Positions 33,432 to 45,700 of a stretch of 64,000 nt of DNA are shown piece after piece. The stretch comes from Dioscorea cayenensis subsp. rotundata (Eukaryota > Streptophyta > Magnoliopsida > Dioscoreales > Dioscoreaceae): positions 4,960,001 to 5,024,000 of the forward strand of contig NC_052480.1 in assembly GCF_009730915.1 (NCBI RefSeq), written 5' to 3'. The notes below the pieces were generated by a model. That model made no database searches. It worked only from the letters and a program-made list of their open reading frames with translations, and had not been told where the DNA came from. A program made the position numbers and the translations under genes. Numbering within the stretch: the first letter of the stretch is position 1; every line of letters starts with the position of its first letter.

Positions 33432-35631
33432 CTTTTTTCCTCTTCTCTTCTTCTTCTTCTTCTAGCTTTCTCTTTGAAGAAATAAAAGTTCTTTTTTCTC
33501 CTTCTGTTATATATATATATATATATTGATGAGTTTGATAGTTTAGTTTGTTAAAAAGAAAAAGAAAAAGGGTGTATGTTTTAAGTATATAAAAATTATG
33601 AGTTTGAAAAAAAAAAAAAGAAAATTATGAGTTTATTATTAATGTTTGTTTGATAATTTGGAAAGAGTGGGTTGATGAACAGGAATACAAGCATTTGAAA
33701 TCATGGCAATAGGAGCAGTGGGGAACAACCTCATAACATATGTCTTCACTGAGATGCACTTTCCTTTGTCCAAATCAGCCAACATAGTGACCAACTTCGT
33801 TGGAACTATCTTCCTTTTGTCTCTCCTCGGTGGATTCTTGTCAGATTCTTATCTAGGGAGTTTCTGGACCATGCTCATCTTTGCCTTTGTTGAACTCTCG
33901 GTAATATCTCTGTCTGTTCACATATTAATTAATTCTTCAAATAATTAATATATATGTTTGATATACAGTTAATTATCAATGAGGTTAATTAATTGTGTTA
34001 TCAGGGTTTCATTTTGCTGGCAGTGCAAGCACATGTCCCACAGTTGAGGCCACCAAAGTGCAACATGATGTCAAAAGGAGAGCAATGTTTAGAAGCCAAA
34101 GGATTCAAGGCCACAATATTTTTCATTGCTCTATACTTAGTGGCACTTGGCAGTGGTTGTCTGAAACCAAACATGATATCTCACGGAGCAGACCAATTCA
34201 ACGTCAAAGAAGACAGCAAACAGACAAAGAAGTTGTCCACTTACTTCAACACTGCTTATTTTAGCTTCTGTTTTGGCCAACTCATTGCTCTAACTCTTCT
34301 TGTTTGGATTCAAACTCATTATGGAATGGATGTTGGTTTTGGAGTTTCTGCTGCTGCAATGGCCATGGCTCTTGTTTCTTTGGTTTCTGGTGTTTGTTTT
34401 TATAGAAACAAGCCTCCTCAAGGCACTATTTTCACTCCTCTAGTTCAGGTATATATATATTTATATATGCATTTTAATTAATTAATGATTGACTATATAT
34501 TTTGTAATTAGTTTTATTATGTCCAAAAAAAATGATGTTTGATTTATATATTTATAGGTGTTTGTAGCTGCTGCTATTAAGAGAAAGCAAGTATGCCCAA
34601 TGAATTCTGAAGTTTCTTATAAACAACATCGTCATTGGGACAAATTCAGGTCAGTGAATATATATATATATATATTTATACACATAAATAGATATTTGTT
34701 TGGTTTGCATGTAATTAACATATATAATATATTTCTGAAATAATTCAGGTTTCTTGACAAAGCATGTGTGAGAATTGAGAATGGAACAAACACAAAAGAA
34801 AGTGCATGGACATTGTGCAGCAGAAAACAAGTAGAACAAGTGAAAACAATCCTCTCATTAATTCCAATCTTTGCATGCACAATAATCTTCAACACAATCT
34901 TAGCACAACTCCAAACATTCTCAGTCCAACAAGGGACTTCCATGAACACAAACCTCACCAACTCCTTCACCATTCCTCCTGCTTCCCTCCAATCCATTCC
35001 TTACCTCATGCTCATCATCCTAGTCCCCAGTTATGAGCTCTTCTTCATTCCCTTATCTCGCAAACTCACCGGAAAAACCTCCGGAGTGTCGCCTCTCCAA
35101 CGCATAGGCATCGGCCTCTTCACCGTCACCTTCTCCATGGTCTCCGCCGCAATCGTCGAAAACAAGAGAAGGAACATTGCCTTAACATCAAGCAAAACAA
35201 TCTCCATCTTTTGGATTGCACCACAATTCCTCATTTTTGGTCTCTCAGAGATGTTCACTGCTGTGGGACTTATTGAGTTCTTCTACAAACAGTCATTGGA
35301 TGGCATGCAATCTTTTCTCACTGCCATGACATACTGTTCTTATTCATTTGGCTTCTTCTTGAGCTCAGTGCTTGTTTCACTTGTGAACAAGATCACAGGA
35401 GATGGTTGGCTAAGTTATAATGATCTTAATAAGGACAGGCTTGACTTGTTTTACTGGCTTCTTTCAGCTCTAAGCTTGGTCAACTTTTTTAACTATCTTT
35501 TTTGGTCAAGTTGGTACTCTAATAGTTCATCTTTGGAAGGTGGATCATTTGGGGAAAAGGAAGAAGAAGAAGATAAGGCTAACTGTTTTAGCTCTTCAAG
35601 GATTAGTAATGGAGATGGAGATATTGTATAG
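33259..35631 (+). CDS. NRT1/PTR family (NPF4-type) transporter or transceptor
   Basis: Five exons (33259-33391, 33683-33900, 34005-34448, 34558-34649, 34749-35631) give 589 residues, normal for the family. The N-terminus has a QTQTQTQT tract from a short codon repeat, then IDWRGRACNPNKQGGMRAAF. The rest fits the 12-helix MFS/POT fold with a charged central loop (about 285-330), and an acidic, Ser-rich tail. The first helix reads FEIMAIGAVGNNL, without the ExxE[K/R] proton-coupling motif. The usual Pro in the loop before helix 11 is Leu479 (YKQSLDGMQS). From memory, this resembles the NPF4.3/NPF4.4 branch; in Arabidopsis NPF4.4 (NRT1.13) that Pro is also missing and the protein acts as a nitrate sensor more than a carrier. 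Substrate (nitrate, ABA or other) cannot be read from sequence. Confidence 0.94.
33392..33470 (+). repeat. (CT)n microsatellite forming the NPF intron 1 donor
   Basis: The splice donor of exon 1 is the first GT of GTCTCTCTCTCT, so the whole 5' splice site consensus beyond GT is made of a CT repeat of about 17 units, followed by GTGTGTC and a (TTC)n run. The join is forced by reading frame (LG|IQAFE). Confidence 0.85.
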
Positions 35632-37150
35632 AGCTTTGTTATTTAATAATGAGCACTAGCACTTTTAATATTTTATTTTTAGTTCTTACATTGACTTTGT
35701 ATTAAGTAAAGGCTTAAAAAAGAGTGAGGTTTTGTGGATGAGACTTGTGGTAGTGTCTTAAAGTATGAAGAATACTTTTGTATAGTAATTCATTAATATG
35801 TCTAAAAGTGCTTGTTATGAGTTCTAGAATATAAAAGATGTTTGATTGATCCTATTCAACTTAAAAATTTGAGATTGCATTAGGATTGATTTCTATATAT
35901 ATATATATATATATTTATGTATGTATGTATGTGTTTAAAAATATTGGTTCTGATATATTTTAATCATATCAATTTTTGAATTTTGAGATGTTAATTAAAG
36001 AAAAGTAAAGAAAACGAGAAACTACTTTTTGTTGTTGTAATAACCAAGAGATTATTTAGCTTTTCTTTTTAGTCAAAAAGTTAAACCAACAATATTTTGT
36101 CATACAAGAATAAAAAAACAGAGATATAACTAGCTAATGGCCTTGCATTTATACTAAAAATACAAAAAGGAAAACATTGTGAAAATTATGAGACTACCAC
36201 AATTTTCATCAATTAAATCTATTGCATTCTTTTAATTTATTTTTTCTTTTTTTTGGCAGTGAATATAAGAAATTGTTAATTTTGTTTGAATTGGTTTATA
36301 AGAAAAAGTAAAAGGTATTTTTTTGAACAAAATAGATAAGTGATGTTATAAATATACATGAACACACAGAGATAATATTTTAATATATTTATGTTTTTAT
36401 TTTATATTAGTTGAAATTTAAATTTAGTTTTTTTATAAAAAATATAAACATAATATATAAAAAATTTAATACTGATAAATCAAGAGATTGTTGGCACTCG
36501 GATCTATTAATGGCTAAGGCAATTGATGAAATTTTGTTTGATTTGATTTGATGCTTCAGTGAGGAAGTGATGATCAATGGCCTCAATCAATGGAAAGAGA
36601 GGGAGTGGAATGTGGATCAGTGGATGGGGTGTGCTCGCATTTCCATTTGTCTTGTCATTTTGTCTCCCACAAATCAAGACATGTCTCTTGTATGTTTTTC
36701 TAGCAAATATATATAGACCCTTCTTTTCTCAAGTGCGTAGCCATGTGTTTGCTCTTAAATTTATTTGTTTATTTATTTTTATGAACTAAGCATATAACCC
36801 ATAAACTAACATAGTGAAGTCACCCAAATGGAGATCATTTGTTTAAATCTAATCTTAAGTTTAATAAAATTGTACACAATGTGATTTATCTACCTTGAAA
36901 AACAAACTATTGCAATAGAGATAATAAAGTATATCGTCACATGAGTTTTATTAAATTATTTTGGGTAAAATTATAATGTTGTCAATTTATACAAAAATCA
37001 TTGATTTTTTATAGTAATTATATAGAGATTATAAACATGGTTGTCGGTGAAAAATTAAAAATAAGTTTTTAAAATATTTTTTTATCAAATTCACCTATTA
37101 AGCATCATAAGAGGAAGTGTTTTAAATAAGAGGGTGATGTCGAGCAAAGT
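35632..37150. other. 3' flank of the NPF gene and intergenic DNA
   Basis: Contains the NPF 3' UTR, TA and (TATG)n runs near 35896-35932, and AT-rich DNA. The ORF at 36577-36789 has no support. Confidence 0.5.
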
Positions 37151-37154
37151 TTGA

Positions 37155-37400
37155 ATAGCACGATGGTATAGCATAGCAGTGTAAGGGGAGGTCGTGGGTT
37201 GAAATCTCTCTCCAGCAGTAATGTTCACTGCATCTTTGTTCATACTACGTTCATCCCGGGATTACTATCTTATTCTCATCTTGTACACCCGGGTTCAATT
37301 CTTTGTTTAGATCTTGTTTATATTCATCAAAAAGGCGTTTGTCGATCTATTATTCAAAAGGTGATTGCCCCATTTCAATATGTATATATTGATAAATAGG
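37155..37400 (+). mobile_element. Possible tRNA-derived SINE
   Basis: TAGCACGATGGTA (A-box-like) and GTGGGTTGAAATCTC (B-box-like) are about 38 bp apart on the plus strand, and the block is GC-richer than its surroundings. A second B-box-like word, CGGGTTCAATTC, occurs at about 37289. No clean target duplication or A-tail was found. Confidence 0.35.
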
Positions 37401-39540
37401 TGATAAGTACGATTTAAGAGAAGTCAAAAATATGCACAGACATATAGTACTTTTTATAACAAACATCTTAAATAATTAGGAATCCAAAAAATCTTTGATT
37501 TATTTCAATAATTAAATATAAGAAAAATAAATATCTTATATTTGAAAACATGGAATGTTTAACATGTAAAACTAATTACATGAATAATCTTTTAAAACTA
37601 ACTGTTCATTTATCAAATCCACAATCAAATCTCAGCAAAGTAAAATAAAATACTAGCTTTATTTATTTAGTATGTCTTCAACCTCTTAACTTTCAGATTT
37701 TGAACTTCCTTAATAATAATCAAATTTTTTTAATTTTAAAATGTTGTACTCTAATATGTAAATTTCTCACATATTATGGCCCACAAATTTGATTTTCAAG
37801 GCCTTGGCGTGAACTACATAATATGTTCTTAATCTTAAAAATCATTAAAGTCTTAAAAAAATTTCATGAGTTTGACTTTTTTAAAATACAGTATTTATAA
37901 AAATACGGAAATATGAAAATATGAAAATGTATATTATATGCACACATGTAGATGTATATTACAGTGTCCCACCATGAAAGGGATGTTACAATGGCTATAC
38001 TTTTTAGACAAATTTTAAATCAAAAAGTATATTATAATTTTAATAATTAATAATAAAATCTTATGAACAATAAAAAATCAGAATAAAAATGAAATACTAA
38101 TTATCCTACTACAACAGAGGTAGTTAAATTTTAAATTATGTGTCATTGAATTTCTCTTGTGACATGACTAGCTATATAAAAATAAATTTTATAGATGATT
38201 AATAAACTCAAAAAATATTATAATTTTTATGTGAATCAGTAAAGAAACGCATAATATTCTCTTATATAAATAGAATAATTCAAGACGTAGTCATGGACTA
38301 ATATATATATAAATATATAGACAAGATATTGTAATATGCATACTTGTGGAATACATGTAACAATCAATTATTATTATTTCCAGTAGATAGATACCTTTTC
38401 ATAATTTTAAAGGTGTTTACATATGTAATTGTAAATTTAGGGATAGTATGCAAATACATGTGAAAATAAGATATTAAAGTTGTGCAAATTTAATATCCTA
38501 TTATTATAATATGAAAACCCTAACAACATATTACACAAGCATGAGTTCAAAATGATCTATTTAAGAAAAAAAAAGGTTTTAGAGTCATATAATTAAGTTT
38601 TATAGACATATATATTTGTAAATTTAAACTTCATAAATTACCAAGAAAGAATTACTTTTTATAAGGGTATATATATATATATATATATTTCTATGCAAAC
38701 ATACATATATAGACAAAAAAAAAAGATGGGAGGGATGAATAAATTGATAAAATAAATTCTTTTTGCAGAGATAATACTTTGTTGAATAATAATAATATAA
38801 AATCTATTATTTCATATATAAAAAATAAAATATAAAAAATATATTATATGTTTCATCACATATATTAATTAAGAAGTGAGAGTGAAACCATATAAACCTA
38901 CACATTTTATTTTTTTAATAAATAACATCAGAAACAATTAAAAATAAAGTATTTAGAAAAACCAACTTTCTATCTTATGAACCAAACAATGGAAGTGGAC
39001 CAAAACAGCTCACCTCTATGAACTCATAATATTAAACCATATATATTCTTTTTTGGAAGAAAGAATTGAGAAATTCTTGTAAATATCATAGATAACCATC
39101 TAGAGTTTTTAAAAAGTTTAAGTGATTTATAATTTCTCAGTGACTTATTTTTTTAAATTATTTTTCAAATATCATTTTGATCCTTTATTCATCTATCTTT
39201 TCATGTTCAACATAGAGGTCTTTTTAAAATTTTTAAAAAATTTTTAGGTCATTTTCCCTTTATGAAAATATAAAACAATAATATTATTTTTAAAATTAAA
39301 TATTTTTAAGCAAAATTCAACAACAAATCAATTATATTCAAATTCATGGCATCTCAACACAAACAAAGATTTTCATGCATACATGATACAATATCGTGCC
39401 AATAATTATGCATTATATTCCAAAAAAACAACAAGATAAATTATTTTTATATAAATAAATATTTTTTTAATAAATATTTTTTAAAATTAATAGTATATTA
39501 ATTATTAGTTTTAGTACTAATTAAAAGGACCGTCTAAATC
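37401..39540. other. AT-rich intergenic DNA, no gene seen
   Basis: Only chance ORFs and TA runs (near 38300-38320 and 38668-38690). Confidence 0.6.
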
Positions 39541-39786
39541 CAAGTCCTCTTAATTTCTCTCTCTCTCTCTCGCTTCGTTTCTTTGTTTTCATGGTTTGGG
39601 CTCTCACTGGTCTCACTTCTTTGGCTTGATCGAAACCCTAATTAGTGCTCAAACCCCAACGAAAGCGTCAATCCTGGGGCTTGATTCGAGGAGGCGATGT
39701 GATTCCTTTGAGTATTTGCGGTCAATTTGCAATTTTTGGTGTTGATTTTGGATTATCTAGGGTTTGGTTGAAGGGGGGCGACACAT
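39541..39786 (+). promoter_or_regulatory. UPF3 5' region with CT tract and telo-box
   Basis: A (CT)n tract at about 39556-39571 is followed by AAACCCTAA (39633-39641), a telo-box, and by its reverse-oriented form TAGGGTTT at about 39759. Telo-boxes near start sites are typical of housekeeping and translation-related plant genes. The region is most likely core promoter plus 5' UTR. Confidence 0.55.
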
Positions 39787-42700
39787 ATGAAGGATCCGCT
39801 TGAGAGGACGAAGGTTGTGCTTCGGCACCTGCCGCCGGCGATCTCTCAGTCGGCGCTTATGGACCAGATCGACGCTAGGTTCGCCGGTCGGTATACGTGG
39901 GTGTCTTTCCGTCCCGGGAAAGCTAGGTCAGGGTTTTGCCTCTTTTACCTATTTTTGTTTATTTTTATTTTTCCTAAATTTGATTTCTGGTTTGCTGTTT
40001 TTGATTGTTTTTTTCTTTGAACTATTTGATGCTAGCCATCTGTGTTTTTAGGTTAAAGATTGCAACTGTAGTGGATGAGGATGTTGATGTTACGTAATTT
40101 TGTTGGAGAGTTTGATGTTGGGTAATTTGTTCGGTTGGTTTGAGCAGTTGTTCATGGTGCTGGTCTTCGGCCCATTTTTCCTGTTGTTTGGATGAAGGAT
40201 TGGAAAATGATATTTAATCTTTCTAGTGGTAGCTGTTCTTGTAAAAGTAGTGATATTTTATTATGTGAATCACTTGCTTGGAGATGGTTGGTTTAAGAGG
40301 TTTTAGGTGTGTGGAGTTATTTGGGCAGTTTGGTTTTTATTTGTCCTAAGATTTTGTTTGCCGAGAGTTATTTTGTTTTATTTTTGGAGTTCATCTAGAC
40401 CGTTTTCTGTGAGGTTCTTTGTGTGAAGATCTAGAGTGTGTTTGGTGTTGCTGTTTGAATCTTTGAAACAGCCTTTTATGATCAGAAGCTCTGTTTACAT
40501 TAAAAAAGAAGAAGAGGTTTTAGAGCGAAAACATAACTAGGATGTATCCAAATTGCAGCTTTTACTATAAGCACTTTTATAGAGCTTTTGTCTTGGGAAG
40601 CACAATCCAGAACACCTCTTGTACCATTGTAAAGACTAGTAGATGTCAACGTTAACTGAATACTTGAAAGGAAGTTGATTTGCAGATGTCAGTAATCCTT
40701 ATTTATTACTTTTAAAGATCTTGGAATTAGATTTGCGGATATTTTGTTGTGCACTTCACTTACACAGCATTGCAATCTGAGGCTTAATATGCTTTACGTT
40801 CAGATCTTAACTAATGCACAATTTGTGCATTTGAACAACCCTAATTATTTTGGGAGGCTTCTTATTGCGGCTTCCACATTGACATTTGCATCTGTACTCT
40901 AGCCTGCAGAAGTTCTTGAAAGGAAGAACAATTTGTAAATTAATTTACCTGTATTGCAAGGTTCGCACAACATGTTACTTTACCTTTGTGCCTCCTGTTA
41001 TCTTTGGTTGTCACCATCAAACATTGTTTGATGGGTGGCTCACATTAATGTTCCTTTTGTTTTGACTTTGAGCATGCACGTTATTTTTTGTTTATAATGA
41101 TCTGACTGATCCTTCTTGGGAAAATTGTAATCTGAACTTTAGGGTCTTATCTTTAGCTTTAAGGCCGAGTGGCTAATGCTTATTTGGTTTATTTTTATTT
41201 GTTTATTTAGTTATTTATTTATTTTTTTTATTTTTGAGATCTATTTCTACTTGATAACTGACTTCCCAATGTGAGGAGGAATGATAAAAAGCTATGCTTG
41301 GGTAGAATTAGTATAATTTGGCTTCATGTCGTTTACTTTCTTATCATTGATTTTAAGCAACGAGCTTATTGGTTGACCTATATCTTTTTTGCTATTTTTT
41401 GCAGTCATAAAAATACGCGTTATTCTCAAGCATATATCAACTTCAATAGGCCAGAAGATGTCGTTGAGTTTGCTGAATACTTTGATGGGCATACCTTTGT
41501 CAATGAGAAGGGTAATTTCATACAAAAAATATTTTTCTTTCCTTTACTATTATCAATAAGTTTTGTGAACAACAAATCTGGGGTGCTGACTGCTACTTTG
41601 ACCTACCACCGGTATTCTTTTCTTTTTGGATGCATTTTTTGTTCATGTAATTTACTCACCCTATGGCCGTTCTAAAATAAAGATGGGCGCTTTTGATCTA
41701 ATTCAAACCCCACTTGCAGTTTAAGCTGGAAGAACATAGTGTTTTGTGGGGTTCAGCTCAGAGTAGTCATAGGTCCATGAGCTGTATCTTAAATAAGATG
41801 GTGGTTTTACACTTTGCACTTGTTGGTTTATGATTTCAGGGCTAATGCTTTCCCTCTGATTCTGAGCTAACTTCTGATTATTGTTTTCTGAACTTCTGTT
41901 GATTCACGATTCATTTGATAGTAGGTAGACAAGAATGCCTTCCATAATGTTTATTTTCATTTTATCTTTGAATATTTAATGATAAAAGACTCGTGCTTGG
42001 TGCTGTTGTGCCGAACCTCCCTTCTCTTTGTTGTTACATTTCTTTTTGTCCCCTTTTTATCTTTAACTCTTGCATGATGATTTTGTGTCAATGTATGAGC
42101 TAAAGTATACGTGTTACAAGAATTGCAAAGTGTAACTGTATGTTGAGTTATTCCAGGTGCTCAATTTAAGGCTATTGTAGAGTATGCACCATCACAACGT
42201 GTTCCCAAGTCATGGCCTAAGAAGGATGGTCGTGAAGGCACAATTTTTAAGGGTACTCATTTGTTTTGTTTTTCATCCCTTTCTTTTTCAAATCTCACTT
42301 AATTTTAGCAAAGATCTCTTGATCTGTGATTTCACCCCCTTTTTTTTTTATTAATCACATATTTTTAATACATAGATCCTGAATATTTGGAGTTTCTTGA
42401 ACGCCTTGCAAAGCCTGCTGAGAATCTTCCTAGTGCTGAAATTCAGTTAGAAAGGAGAGAAGCAGAAAGAGCTGGTTAGTTGCTATTCTTCTGTAGGCAC
42501 ACACAAGCATCTTGAAATATTATACTAAACACTGAGATATTGTTTTCAATATTTTTCATTTACTGACTTCTAGGTGGAGCAAAGGAGGCAGTCATAGTTA
42601 CACCTCTTATGGATTTTGTTCGACAGAAAAGAGCCTCAAAGAGTAGCTCGCAGGTTGTACTTTGGCCGTTTTGCTTTCTCCCATTTAATGAATATGTTTA

Positions 42701-45700
42701 CTTTTGTTTTGTTTGTTTGTTTGCCTGATCTTTTTGTTTAAGTACAGTCATAATGTCATATGGTATTGAACGACACAACCGCTTATAATATTTTCATGGC
42801 TTCATAGACTAATTCCATAAGGAAGAAGTGAAAGTGGCACATGAGAAAGAGTAACTTTTTTTTCATTAATTTTTTTTTTTTGTTATTTTATATGGTCCTT
42901 TTGAGGAATTTCAAATCTTTTGCTTTATTTTGTTCTGTATGACAATTGTATAGATTGAGGATATATCTTCAAGCTTACCATTTTACTAGAGCTTCTTCTT
43001 GAAGTGATAAATGCTATCCTGGAGATATCTTGTTGACGATCATTGGATTAGCCTCAATTTGTTGTACCTATTATAAATTGTTGACTTCCTTGCTCAAAGA
43101 AGCCTTTGTTTATTGTATTTTAAATTTTGTTTTCTCAATTGCAACAGAGAGCTTCCGTCAATGGAAAACCTAGCAGAAGAGTTACAGGAGCTTCAGTTCA
43201 CTGCTCTACTCCTTCCAAAAGAGGCTCTGAAAAGCGGAGGGCTTCTGCATCAATGGTACTATGCTTCCCTTTATTTACTTGTCCTTGTGCTCCAAGTTAA
43301 AGGGGTATTGCTTTCTTCATTGTCTCTGTTGGGTTAATGGAAAAAGCTAAATGGACTATGGGAATTTCTGAAGCATAGAGATAATTTCCTTCTTGCTTTT
43401 CTTTAGTGATGTATCAGATTATTATGCTATTAGCCTGCGCTGGATGATTTTATCGGCTTTCTGTTATTGTTCTTTTTGTAAGTCTTCTGCTTTTACTGAA
43501 TTGAGGTAACCTGTACCTGGCTGGTGTTGCTTGAGTAATAACTCTGTTATCATCCCATGCTGATCAATGTGTATTTCCTTCCACTTTGCTCAATTGTGTT
43601 TGAAACGTGTATGTTGGTATTCGCTGCATAAGCATTTACAAACTAAGATGCGTTTAAAAACTAATAATAAGGCATGCAAAGTTTACATTTTAAAACTCTT
43701 TAGATAATTAGTGAAAAATACTAAATGCTCATCACGCTAATATGTTCTTCAGGTAATGATGATTGCCTTATATTTTTTTTATATTAATAAATCTGAGTAA
43801 TATTCATAATGAGTGGGTCAACTGATAGTGAACATTTACTTAAAATTAAGTCATCAATTATGAGGTATATGATGCAAACAAAATGGCAAAAAACTTTATG
43901 AGAAACTGTTGATAAAATTCAATTGGACTACAATTTTACTGTAGAGTTATATTCGGCTGTTTGATTGTATGGTCTGAGCTGTATATTTCCCATATGCAGT
44001 TCCACCTTTGCAAAGGTTTGCATATAAGAAAAGTAATATGGTCTGAGTGACTATCTTCAGGAGAGCAATGTTATGTTCTTTTTCCTTGTATTAAGATGCT
44101 TGATGGTGAATTAATGAAGCATATGCTGGGATTGTGGTGTATGTAGTTCCTAACTGCCAAACATTTCAAGCCCTAAGACTGCTGAATAAAAGAAAATACT
44201 TTGATAAAATACAGTTTCTACCATTTCCAATTGGCTAGCAACAGGATCATTGGAAACGCTTGCTTCACATTGTAGATGTGGTTTTAATTGATAACTAGAA
44301 AAATTTTAATATATTCCGAATTAGCTGTTGCACCTGAAGATTAGCCAAAACATGAAATTATATATTGTTTCAAACAAGCAAGAGCTTTGCGTACTAACAG
44401 TAATGGTTTTTCCCTTTCTTACTTATTTTTTATTTCCTCTCACTCCTCTTGTTACAGTTTTTTTTTTCCTTGTAGTTTTTGTGTGATACATTATTTACTT
44501 TAAGTCTGACATAGCAAATAATGGTATGAGGTTCAGTGCCTTTTATTTTGTAATTGTGTCGTGATATTGACGTGTAAAATGTGGCCATGAGTTTTGTGAC
44601 TGTTTCTGGACTTCAGTTTTGTGTGCTTTGCTGTTATTATTTGTTCCAGCAAATTGCTGAGCTTGCTATCCTTTTTGCTTGATCTGCAGTATGTCATTAG
44701 GGATGGTACAAAGGCCACAAGTGGAAAGGATAAATCAGCATACATTTTGATGCCTAGAAGAGAAGGTCAACAACTGCCAGAAAGAATAGGTTCTACAACT
44801 CTGGCAAGTGGAACTGGAGTAACTGAAGATGAAAATGGTATTTTAGAGCAACCACATTCTTAACTACTCCAATATTTTCATTTTGATCTTCAAACTGCAT
44901 ATCAATACCTTTTTTAGTTTTTATTACATAAGCACACCCATGTGGCCTGGTCTTTTCCTTTTCTGCAGCTCAAATTTTATACTAATTCTTGATTGGAACA
45001 TTTTGAATTTCTATCTCTTCGTAATCTCATGCCAAATTGTTTCTTGAAAGGGGTGGGTTGAGTCTTTGTGGTATGTGGTGTGTCGTTTGTGAGGTGGCAA
45101 GTGATTATTATGTGGTGTATTTTATTGACTGGTTTTCTTGATGCAATAGCAATTACCTCTATTGGCTGGCATTTAAATGCCATGCGCGATGAGGGCATTT
45201 TTGGCATGTCATAGTTTTACAAGTTTATAAGCACTTGCTTTTGAAGTGAATAGTCACACTAAGATATGTCAATATTCATATATGAAAATACCCTTGACAA
45301 AGGAGTTACAAGTCTCGCTTGGCATTTATTATAAATGTTGATGATCCCAACCATGAATTTAAAATTTCAATCGTTGAGATATTTTAACTAATAAGAAACC
45401 TTTGGTATTTAGTAAAGGTAACTTTTGCTTGATATAGGTAAATAGGTTTCACAATCATTCTCTCCTTTCTCTGGACCAGTTTGTATTTTCGTTTAACTGG
45501 TGAGGTGGATGTTCTTTAGATTTTTGTGTGGTAGAAGAGTACTAATGGGTAGTTTATCTAGGTGCATGGAAGTTTACTTTTTGTTATTTAGTGTATGAAG
45601 GATCTGAGATGTACTCATTTCCTTTTTGTGTTATTCAAACTTGTTTTTATAACTTTTGCAAGTTGCCTTGTTTGCAAAGCAAGATAAGGAGATTTTGAAA

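Noticed and set aside
37155..37215. Considered as a true tRNA gene
   Set aside because: Boxes A and B are present only approximately and no cloverleaf acceptor stem can be formed; a SINE is more likely.
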